The notes below the pieces were generated by a model. It saw nothing but the letters and a program-made list of their open reading frames with translations. It searched no databases and was not told where the DNA came from. Positions 15,157 through 22,231 of a stretch of 44,171 bases of DNA are shown here, one piece after another; positions within the stretch are counted from its first letter, which is position 1, and the number at the start of each line of letters is the position of its first letter. The stretch lies in NCBI GenBank assembly GCA_934446565.1, contig CAKSEO010000022.1:1-44171 (forward strand). The letters are read 5' to 3'. Source of the DNA: an uncultured Oscillospiraceae bacterium. GTDB lineage: Bacteria > Bacillota > Clostridia > Oscillospirales > Ruminococcaceae. The translations under genes and the position numbers were made by a program.

Positions 15157-16440
15157 ATGAGCGAATTAAAAATGGGAACTAAATGCGTCCAGGGCGGCTA
15201 CACCCCGGGAAACGGCGAGCCCCGCCAGGTCCCGATAATCCAGAGCACCACATTCAAGTACGCGACCAGCGAGGACATGGGAAAGCTGTTCGACCTTGAA
15301 GCAAGCGGTTACTTCTACACCAGACTCCAGAACCCCACCAACGACACCGTCGCTGCAAAAATCGCGGCGCTTGAGGGCGGCTCTGCCGCAATGCTGACTT
15401 CCTCCGGTCAGGCTGCGAACTTCTTCGCGGTGTTCAACATCGCGAACTGCGGCGACCATGTAGTTGCCTCCAGCTCCATCTACGGCGGTACTTTCAACCT
15501 GTTCAACGTTACAATGCGCAAGATGGGCATTGATTTCACCTTCGTAAGCCCCGACTGCACTCCCGAAGAACTGAACGCAGCGTTCAAGCCCAATACAAAG
15601 GCGGTTTTCGGCGAAACCATCGCTAATCCGGCTCTGACAGTCCTCGATATTGAGAAGTTCGCAAAGGCTGCGCACGAGCACGGCGTTCCGCTCATCGTGG
15701 ACAATACCTTTGCAACTCCGGTCAACTGCCGTCCGTTCGAGTGGGGAGCTGATATCGTCACCCACTCCACCACGAAGTACATGGACGGTCACGGCGCGGC
15801 AGTTGGCGGCTGCATCGTAGACAGCGGCAAGTTCGACTGGATGGCGCACGCCGACAAATTCCCGGGGCTCTGCACCCCTGACGAGAGCTACCACGGAATA
15901 ACCTACGCTGAAAAGTTCGGCATGGGCGGAGCGTTCATCACCAAGGCTACCGCGCAGATGATGCGCGACCTTGGCTCTATCCAGGCTCCGATGAACGCGT
16001 TCATACTGAACCTCGGACTGGAAAGCCTGCATGTACGCGTTAAGCGCCACTGCGAGAACGGACTTGCAGTCGCGAAGTTCCTCAGCCAGCACGACAAGAT
16101 AGAGTTCGTCAATTACCCCGGACTTCCCGGCGACAAGTACTACGAAACCGCGCAGAAATACATGCCCGACGGCACCTGCGGCGTAGTAAGCTTCGGCATG
16201 AAGGGCGGCAGAAAGGCAGCCGAGGAATTTATGAAACACCTGAAACTCGGCGCTATCGAAACCCACGTTGCGGACGCACGCACCTGCTGCCTGCATCCTG
16301 CGAGCGCAACACACCGCCAGATGAACGACGAGGAGCTCCAGGCATGCGGAGTTTACCCGAATCTCGTAAGATACTCCTGCGGTCTTGAGGACGCGCAGGA
16401 CCTCATCGACGACATCGCGCAGGCGCTCGACAAGATTTGA
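15157..16440 (+). CDS. metY: O-acetylhomoserine sulfhydrylase / Cys-Met metabolism PLP enzyme
   Basis: From ATG 15157, preceded by AGGAGG, the product is 427 residues, the length of MetY-type enzymes. Motifs are GYFYTRLQNPTNDTV, SSGQAANFF, IVDNTFATP, and HSTTKYMDGHG with the PLP-binding Lys207. The family makes homocysteine from O-acetylhomoserine and sulfide, and several members also act as cysteine synthase or methionine gamma-lyase. The wide gap before the PLP Lys and the C-terminal ETHVADARTCCLHPASATHRQM favour MetY. The gene is alone, with its own promoter and a terminator hairpin before the ykvA-like gene. Confidence 0.9.
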   Translation: MSELKMGTKCVQGGYTPGNGEPRQVPIIQSTTFKYATSEDMGKLFDLEASGYFYTRLQNPTNDTVAAKIAALEGGSAAMLTSSGQAANFFAVFNIANCGDHVVASSSIYGGTFNLFNVTMRKMGIDFTFVSPDCTPEELNAAFKPNTKAVFGETIANPALTVLDIEKFAKAAHEHGVPLIVDNTFATPVNCRPFEWGADIVTHSTTKYMDGHGAAVGGCIVDSGKFDWMAHADKFPGLCTPDESYHGITYAEKFGMGGAFITKATAQMMRDLGSIQAPMNAFILNLGLESLHVRVKRHCENGLAVAKFLSQHDKIEFVNYPGLPGDKYYETAQKYMPDGTCGVVSFGMKGGRKAAEEFMKHLKLGAIETHVADARTCCLHPASATHRQMNDEELQACGVYPNLVRYSCGLEDAQDLIDDIAQALDKI

Positions 16441-16446
16441 ATACAA

Positions 16447-16480
16447 AGTGGGGCTGATGGGTTTCAGCCCCACTACTTTT
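16447..16480 (+). terminator. Terminator hairpin between metY and the ykvA-like gene
   Basis: AGTGGGGCTGA and TCAGCCCCACT form a perfect 11-bp stem with a short loop, followed by ACTTTTCC. The U-tract is short and no promoter is seen before the next gene, so partial readthrough is likely. Confidence 0.7.
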
Positions 16481-16493
16481 CCGAGGAGAAAAT

Positions 16494-16826
16494 ATGTCAC
16501 TGAACGCAGTATTCCTCTGCCTGAAGGACAAACAGACTCCACTGCCTGCAAGGGTGATGGCGGCAGTAACTGTTGCCTACGCGCTCTCCCCCATCGACCT
16601 CATCCCTGATTTTATACCCGCGCTGGGGCAGCTTGACGACCTGCTGCTTGTTCCGGCGTTCATCGTGCTGACGATAAAGCTTATCCTCTCCGACGTGTGG
16701 GAGCGCAACCGCGCACTCTCTGAAAACATGTGGGCTGACGGAAAGCCGAAAAAGTGGTACTACGCCCTGCCGATAATCGCGGTGTGGCTGCTGGTCATCT
16801 GGCTCATCGTCAAAGCCTTTATATAA
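16494..16826 (+). CDS. YkvA/DUF1232-family small membrane protein
   Basis: A 110-residue protein. The DUF1232 core AYALSPIDLIPDFIPALGQLDDL (about residues 28-50) is the hallmark of the YkvA family, here in a membrane-associated helical hairpin. A charged stretch follows, then a C-terminal membrane segment (about 88-109). The function of the family is unknown. GAGGAG precedes the ATG. It lies 53 bases after metY and ends at a terminator convergent with the Ter operon. Confidence 0.85.
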   Translation: MSLNAVFLCLKDKQTPLPARVMAAVTVAYALSPIDLIPDFIPALGQLDDLLLVPAFIVLTIKLILSDVWERNRALSENMWADGKPKKWYYALPIIAVWLLVIWLIVKAFI

Positions 16827-16830
16827 CATA

Positions 16831-16860
16831 AAGCCCCGGATTTCAAACTCCGGGGCTTTT
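16831..16860. terminator. Bidirectional terminator between the ykvA-like gene and the Ter operon
   Basis: AAGCCCCGGA and TCCGGGGCTT pair with a short loop. On the plus strand it is followed by TT, then GCTATTTT. On the minus strand it ends the telA-like gene with a short T-run. Confidence 0.8.
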
Positions 16861-16877
16861 GCTATTTTGATTACGTT

Positions 16878-18047
16878 TTACGCTTTCATGCGGGTCTTAT
16901 AGTCAGCCTTTATCTGCTCAAGCACAACTGCGTCCTGCTTGCGCTTTTCTCTTGCGTTGTTCTGTATCTGCTGTACCTCGTCGATACCGTTGACGATAGT
17001 CGTCCAGGTTTCCTGGAGAGTCTCCACCTTGATGGATGAACCAGACGCCATTGCAGCTATCTGCTTGCTCTGCGCAACGGTATTCTGGGCGTTCTTCTTG
17101 AGCATTTCGTTGGTCTTTTCGTCAAGTGCCTGCATGGAATCTGCAATTATCTTCTGGCGCTTGAGCATTATCGCCTGAGCCAGCGCCTGCTTGAATACCG
17201 GCATGGTGATGATGAACGCGGAGTTTATCTTTCTCACCAGATTCAGGTTGGAATACTCCATGGTCTTGAGCATTGGTACGGTCTGTATCGCAACGTTCTC
17301 CGCTACCTTGAGGTCCATTACGCGCTGGTCGAGTATCTCGCGCATCTGCGTCAGGTTGGAAAGATCCATACGGATAGTGCCATCATCAGGATTAGCCTCG
17401 CATTTTGCGGTGTAGTCCGCGATGTACTGATCGAGCTCCTTTACAGCCTGCTCACCCGCCATGATGTACTTCACCAGCTCCTGATAATAACCCAGGTTTG
17501 CGTCATACATGTTGTCGAGCTTGGTATTGGCGTCGCCTATCTCCTTTTCGTACTGCTTGAGCTGTACGTATATCTTATCGACCTCGCCGCCCATGGTCTC
17601 ATACTTGCCGATTATCTTCTCAAGCTTCTTCTTGAGATTTCCGAAGAATCCGGGCTTGTCGTCCTCTATCTCCTTGATGTCGAACTTGTCCATTATGCTC
17701 GCGAGCTCCTTGAGCATAACTCCGGTGTCGTTTACCTGGTCGATAGTCATGGACTTCAGCACCTGGTCGGAAGCCTTGGATATCTCCTCGGCTGCCTCAG
17801 CACCGAACTTCACGATGGTGTTGGAGTCGTTGAGGTTGATGGTGCTTACCAGCTTGTCTATCTCCTCGCTGGTCGCAAGCTCCTGCTTTATCTGGTCGGT
17901 CGTTACCTGGATATTGAAGTTCTTTGCCTCCTCGATCTTCACATCGAGTGCGACCTCGTCAGGGGTCTTTGCAAGATTAGCTGTAGAAGCTGCCTGGGGC
18001 TGTGCCGCAGGCTGCATCTGTGAGCCTGGTGTGAACTGTAATCCCAT
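16878..18047 (-). CDS. TelA/YceH-family toxic anion resistance protein
   Basis: A 389-residue soluble, almost entirely helical protein of the TelA (KlaA) family. A disordered Gln/Ala/Pro-rich N-terminus is followed by long helices such as DKPGFFGNLKKKLEKIIGKYETMGGEVDKI and the family-typical QTVPMLKTMEYSNLNLVRKINSAFIITMPVFKQAL. TelA proteins are linked to resistance to tellurite and cell-wall toxins. In Bacillus subtilis the orthologue YceH is encoded next to YceG, and the same pairing is seen here. It is the last gene of the eight-gene Ter operon, 20 bases after yceG, with AAAGGAA before the ATG. Confidence 0.92.
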   Translation of the reverse strand: MGLQFTPGSQMQPAAQPQAASTANLAKTPDEVALDVKIEEAKNFNIQVTTDQIKQELATSEEIDKLVSTINLNDSNTIVKFGAEAAEEISKASDQVLKSMTIDQVNDTGVMLKELASIMDKFDIKEIEDDKPGFFGNLKKKLEKIIGKYETMGGEVDKIYVQLKQYEKEIGDANTKLDNMYDANLGYYQELVKYIMAGEQAVKELDQYIADYTAKCEANPDDGTIRMDLSNLTQMREILDQRVMDLKVAENVAIQTVPMLKTMEYSNLNLVRKINSAFIITMPVFKQALAQAIMLKRQKIIADSMQALDEKTNEMLKKNAQNTVAQSKQIAAMASGSSIKVETLQETWTTIVNGIDEVQQIQNNAREKRKQDAVVLEQIKADYKTRMKA

Positions 18048-18067
18048 AATAGTAGGTTCCTTTCAAA

Positions 18068-20245
18068 TTACTTTCTGAACAGCCTGCCGAATAATCCGCC
18101 GTTCTTCTGCTCGGAGGGTATCCTGAACTTCGGCACCTCCATGTTGTATAGGAATTCGTTCTGGGTATGCTCCTCAAATGCGTCCGCAGTCACGAACGTT
18201 TCGAGATTCTTATACCCGGTCGGAGTATACACCAGTATATCAAATCCGATAAGATTGCACAGCACGAGCTGGATGCACTCCTCAATTGAGAATGTCTGCT
18301 CCACTGCGTCTATCCATATCAGTTTCGGGAGTTGTTTCGTAAAATCAAAGCTTTGCAGCAATTTCATGAATTCCTTGTCGAGATTCATTCCGAAATGCAT
18401 CACAAAGCACATCAGCTCGTCGCCGCTGAGCTTCAGGAATCCGCTGTCCACCGCCTCCTGTAACTTGAAGATCAGCATATCCTGTATTCTGTCCGGCAGG
18501 TAGCTGTAACGGTTCAGAGAGGAGGCTTTCAGCCGCTCCGCGTCTATTTTCCCGTTGCGGTAAAAGCTGCGGTATGCGGACAGGTCAGGTATCGCCGTCT
18601 GCTGCTGATTTGCTGATTTCACGCGGAGTATCGTTTCAGGTGTCAGCCGGTCGCGTATCTCCTCCCAGTAAGCTGAAACGTTGCCATCCTTCACGCCGCT
18701 TATCTTTGCAAAGATGTTAGGCACTGTGACTAGATTCCCGGAGGTCTCAAATCCCTGACGGAATCGCGCCTCCTGTTTCCACAGTATGCCGATCTCCTCC
18801 AGCGTTGTTTTAAGCGTGACGGTCTGGCTGTTCGGGAACTGGAAGTCCCGGAATATCCCCGCGTCGCCGCCGTAGAGCATCGTGTCGAGCTCCCGCTCGG
18901 CGGAATACGCCACCGTTGCGACCTTCATCTTGACCGCCTTGCTGGGGTAGCTGCCGCTCTCTTTGCTCTGAGGAAGCTGGAATATCTGCATGCGGTTGTC
19001 GAGGTTTTTATCGACCGTGATATCAAGCAGCTGCTTGTTGGGAGTGATGTAGATGACATCGAACCCACATCGCGACATAAAATGCAGGAAATACAGCTCT
19101 GACTGCGAGATATCCCCGTAATACAGCACCACCGGGATATCCGCATACTGCACGGCGTACTTTCTCGCCTGCGTGCAGCGGTACAGCCAGGAGATAAGCT
19201 TGCTGCCGTAGTTGAACACCACGGTCTGATTGCCAGTGTACAGCTGGTTGAGCAGCTTCCGCAGCTCCGTCTGCGCCAGCGCGGTGCGCGTAGGGTCGCC
19301 GTTTAGCTTTATCAGCAGCGCCAGCTCGTCTATCATCTCCTCGGTGCTGTTCCGGGTGACTGTGCCAAGCTGCTTTATTTCGTCGGCTGTAGGGTTATCA
19401 AGCGGTTTCTCAATGAATATGAGCTGCTTTTTGCTCCCGGCGAAGCCCTCTTTGAATTTCAGAAGCATGTTGTTGTACACTGCCTCTTCATCGTAGCCGA
19501 TAAGCGCCGCGAAGTACACCGGGATGACCCCGCCCTCGCGGAACACTCCGCCGTTCTTGACAACGCGGGTACGGTGCTCGACCATGAAATCCTCAAAGAT
19601 ACCCGCAGCCGTTGTATCCAACCGCTGAACGGTACCCTCCACCTGCTTGGCGGAAGCTATCATCTGGCTCATCTGCGCCGCCTTGGACAGGTCGATATGG
19701 GCGAAGTCTATGTTCACCATTCCGCTCATTGAGCCGGTCATGGTTTGCACCCGGTTTGCATGCGGGAATTTGGAAAAATCCTGATCCATGCCGTAGGAAA
19801 CGTATGTGACGCGAACCCCGGCAAGGTTCATGATATACAGAAAATACAGCTCCCGCAGGCTTGCCGCCCCTATCAGCGCTATCGACTGCGGGCGCACTGC
19901 AAGGTACTTCATCAGCCAGCAGAATATCACGAGGTAAGTGTTCCTGCCGTTGGCTCCGCAGTTCTTGCACGCCTCGGTCAGCGCCTCCGCCATCGCGTCC
20001 ACGTCGCACTGTATCCGCTGGGTCAGCAGCCAGGAATTCAGCCCGGCTTTCACCGACTTGACGTCGGCGAAGTCCCCGGCGGCGTAATTAGAAGCCGCGC
20101 TGACCTCCGTCGTGGAAGCCATCGGTATCTTTCCCTCGAAGAACAGGCCGTTTTTCTTCGCCGCCGCGTAGGCCTCGATCAGCATATTCTTGAAAATATC
20201 GGCATTGTCATAGCCGGTATAGCGTACAAATCCTGCGGAAGCCAT
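18068..20245 (-). CDS. yceG: YceG-family protein of the Ter biosynthetic module
   Basis: A 725-residue cytoplasmic protein matching the YceG family described as a putative component of a biosynthetic module in Ter gene clusters. The biochemical activity is not known. Three segments follow the same pattern of beta-strand, helix with E-x-x-F-L and strand ending near GFDV-I/V-Y-x-T: about residues 118-160 (ALIGAASLRELYFLYIMNLA), 370-412 (VVLYYGDISQSELYFLHFMS) and 640-685 (LIWIDAVEQTFSIEECIQLV). This suggests an internal threefold repeat of a Rossmann-like unit. GAGAGG precedes the ATG. It lies 24 bases after the beta-helix/TerD gene and 20 before the telA-like gene. Confidence 0.88.
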   Translation of the reverse strand: MASAGFVRYTGYDNADIFKNMLIEAYAAAKKNGLFFEGKIPMASTTEVSAASNYAAGDFADVKSVKAGLNSWLLTQRIQCDVDAMAEALTEACKNCGANGRNTYLVIFCWLMKYLAVRPQSIALIGAASLRELYFLYIMNLAGVRVTYVSYGMDQDFSKFPHANRVQTMTGSMSGMVNIDFAHIDLSKAAQMSQMIASAKQVEGTVQRLDTTAAGIFEDFMVEHRTRVVKNGGVFREGGVIPVYFAALIGYDEEAVYNNMLLKFKEGFAGSKKQLIFIEKPLDNPTADEIKQLGTVTRNSTEEMIDELALLIKLNGDPTRTALAQTELRKLLNQLYTGNQTVVFNYGSKLISWLYRCTQARKYAVQYADIPVVLYYGDISQSELYFLHFMSRCGFDVIYITPNKQLLDITVDKNLDNRMQIFQLPQSKESGSYPSKAVKMKVATVAYSAERELDTMLYGGDAGIFRDFQFPNSQTVTLKTTLEEIGILWKQEARFRQGFETSGNLVTVPNIFAKISGVKDGNVSAYWEEIRDRLTPETILRVKSANQQQTAIPDLSAYRSFYRNGKIDAERLKASSLNRYSYLPDRIQDMLIFKLQEAVDSGFLKLSGDELMCFVMHFGMNLDKEFMKLLQSFDFTKQLPKLIWIDAVEQTFSIEECIQLVLCNLIGFDILVYTPTGYKNLETFVTADAFEEHTQNEFLYNMEVPKFRIPSEQKNGGLFGRLFRK

Positions 20246-20269
20246 TCTGTCCTGTCCTCTCGATTAAAA

Positions 20270-21538
20270 TTATGTGCTTGCTTCTATACCGTAGCGGCTG
20301 CACAGCTTCACAAGACCGTCGCGGTAGCCTGCGCCGACTGCCGATATCCGCCACTCGCCGCGGTATATGTAGAGTTCCATCGCGATGATGGTTATTTCAT
20401 TGGTGAGCCCCGGGATGTCGAATCTCACCCGCTCCCTGCCCTGGGAAAACAGCGATAACCTCGATTCCTGCACCTGGGAGAAATTTCTCACGCCGTCTCC
20501 GGCATACACCGAATATGCGATCGAAATGCGTTTTACCTCCGGGGAAAGCTTCCCGAGGTCAACGGAAACGTGTCCGTCGTCGGGGTAGTAACGCACCGCG
20601 CCGTCCGGGGAGCATTCGTTTCCGAAGAACACCAGCCCGCCGTCGCTCCGGCATTTCTCTGTTTCGTCAAGCAGGAAAACGTAGGGGTCGATATCTGCGT
20701 CGCCGAGCCGCTGCCCGGTCAGATAAACTTCCACCCTCCCGGAAACATGCCCTGCTGTCGGGATACGCTGACCCTTTTTCAACTCCATCGGCTGACCGTC
20801 GGGAAGCGGAGCCTCTCCAACATCGGTAATTATATCAGCTGTTTCCGGCTCTGCTGAATTGTTCAGCTTCACAGACGGGCGACGGGCGGTGACGGAAATA
20901 TCCTGAATATCCCTGGCAGTCTGAGGGGCGGTGTATATCACCCTGTCGAGGACCGCCGGAGCGTTAACCGTGAATCTTCCGCTCAGGTATACCCTGCGGC
21001 TGAACTGTGACTCGATCAGCACCTCGGAATATACCAGCGAAGCCGAACCGCTCCCGTTGACGTACAGTCTGACCTCGCTTCTTCCAGCCGGAAGCTGCTG
21101 CGGCTCGAACCTCACTCCGGAAGCAGCGCAGATGATTTTCGCCGGAGCCGGGATGTCCACCGTCATCCGGAAACTGTTCTCCTCCACCGGAGAAAGCTCG
21201 CCAAGCTGTATCGCGCGCGGAATGCCGCACTCGCCGTCCTCGACGCCGAATCCGGAAACCGTACCGAGCACCTCCACGTCCCGGACGTATACCGGGTACC
21301 GCGCAGTTATCGCAGGCTCTGAAAGCGCTCCCTCGGTTATCTCCACACGGAGCCCGTCAAGGGACACTCCCTGGGAATCGACAACTATAACGCTGCCGTG
21401 CTTAGCCCATACGGTAGCGCTGCTGCCGCGGAGTGTCATGGGCTTGCTGATTACGACAGGGCCCTCGTATTCACCCGCAGGAAGAGCGGCTGTCCCCCCC
21501 GCCGGGGTATTCGCAATGATATCTGACAGAGCTGACAA
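20270..21538 (-). CDS. Beta-helix-like / TerD domain fusion protein
   Basis: A 422-residue protein starting at TTG 21538, with AGGAGGG at good spacing. The N-terminal 75 or so residues read like a right-handed beta-helix start (LPAGEYEGPVVISKPMTLRG, then VDSQGVSLDGLRVE). A beta-rich middle (about 80-235) follows. The C-terminal half (about 240-422) is a TerD domain with MELKKGQRIP, a DIDPYVFLLDE stretch in place of DFDLDASVFLL, FSQVQ, and the closing GEWRISAVGAGYRDGLVKLC. TerD domains bind Ca2+; here some usual acidic ligands are replaced (DADIDPY). It sits between terD and yceG in the Ter operon and probably forms a specialised TerD partner. Confidence 0.85.
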   Translation of the reverse strand: MSALSDIIANTPAGGTAALPAGEYEGPVVISKPMTLRGSSATVWAKHGSVIVVDSQGVSLDGLRVEITEGALSEPAITARYPVYVRDVEVLGTVSGFGVEDGECGIPRAIQLGELSPVEENSFRMTVDIPAPAKIICAASGVRFEPQQLPAGRSEVRLYVNGSGSASLVYSEVLIESQFSRRVYLSGRFTVNAPAVLDRVIYTAPQTARDIQDISVTARRPSVKLNNSAEPETADIITDVGEAPLPDGQPMELKKGQRIPTAGHVSGRVEVYLTGQRLGDADIDPYVFLLDETEKCRSDGGLVFFGNECSPDGAVRYYPDDGHVSVDLGKLSPEVKRISIAYSVYAGDGVRNFSQVQESRLSLFSQGRERVRFDIPGLTNEITIIAMELYIYRGEWRISAVGAGYRDGLVKLCSRYGIEAST

Positions 21539-21568
21539 GCCGCTTCCCTCCTGACTGGTCCGGTTTAT

Positions 21569-22153
21569 TTATACGTTGACGCCGTATGCGCGGCAGAGCG
21601 CCTCAAGTCCGCCCTGGTAGCCCGCTGCGACTGCGTTGAACTTCCAGTCGCCGTTGTAGCGATAGATCTCGCATACTACAAGGGCTGTCTCGATGGAGAA
21701 CTCCTCCATCAGGTCGAAGTGGATAACTTCCTCGCCGTTCACATCGTCGGGGGTATCTATTTTAAGTACTCTAACATACGCATTGGATACCTGACCGAAG
21801 TTCTGACCGCGGGACTGAGCGTCAAAAATGGTTACGGTAACGGCGATCTTCTCGATCTCAGGCGGGATCTTGGCGAAGTCGATGATGATAGCCTCATCGT
21901 CTCCGTCGCCCTCGCCGGTACGGTTGTCGCCGGTGTGTACTACCGCGCCGTTTCTGCCGTTAAGGTTGTTATAGAAAACGAAATCCTCATCCCGGAGGAC
22001 CTTGCCGTTCGCGCCCAGAAGGAATACGCTGGCGTCAAGGTCGAAATCACTTCCGCCGTCGTACATGTTGGTGTCCCAGCCAAGACCTATCCTAGCCAGA
22101 GTTACGGATTTGTCGAGATTTACACGCTGTCCCTTAGAAAGATTAACTGCCAT
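21569..22153 (-). CDS. terD: TerD-family Ca2+-binding stress protein
   Basis: From ATG 22153, preceded by AAGGAGG, the product is 194 residues, the normal TerD length; an upstream in-frame ATG would add 24 residues lacking family similarity. MAVNLSKGQRVNLDK is the standard N-terminus. The Ca2+ sites are visible as GLGWDTN, GGSDFDLDASVFLLG, DEDFVFYNN and GDNRTGEGDGDDEAI. The C-terminus has YNGDWKFNAVAAGYQGGLEALC. TerD proteins are Ca2+-dependent components of tellurite and general stress clusters. The gene follows the Ca2+ ATPase by about 78 bases and precedes the beta-helix/TerD fusion by 30. Confidence 0.95.
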   Translation of the reverse strand: MAVNLSKGQRVNLDKSVTLARIGLGWDTNMYDGGSDFDLDASVFLLGANGKVLRDEDFVFYNNLNGRNGAVVHTGDNRTGEGDGDDEAIIIDFAKIPPEIEKIAVTVTIFDAQSRGQNFGQVSNAYVRVLKIDTPDDVNGEEVIHFDLMEEFSIETALVVCEIYRYNGDWKFNAVAAGYQGGLEALCRAYGVNV

Positions 22154-22231
22154 TTTATTTTCCTCCTTGATAATCATATGCTGCTCCGTCGCAGCCCCGC
22201 AAAATGCGGAGCCGCCGGAGATCATTGTGCT

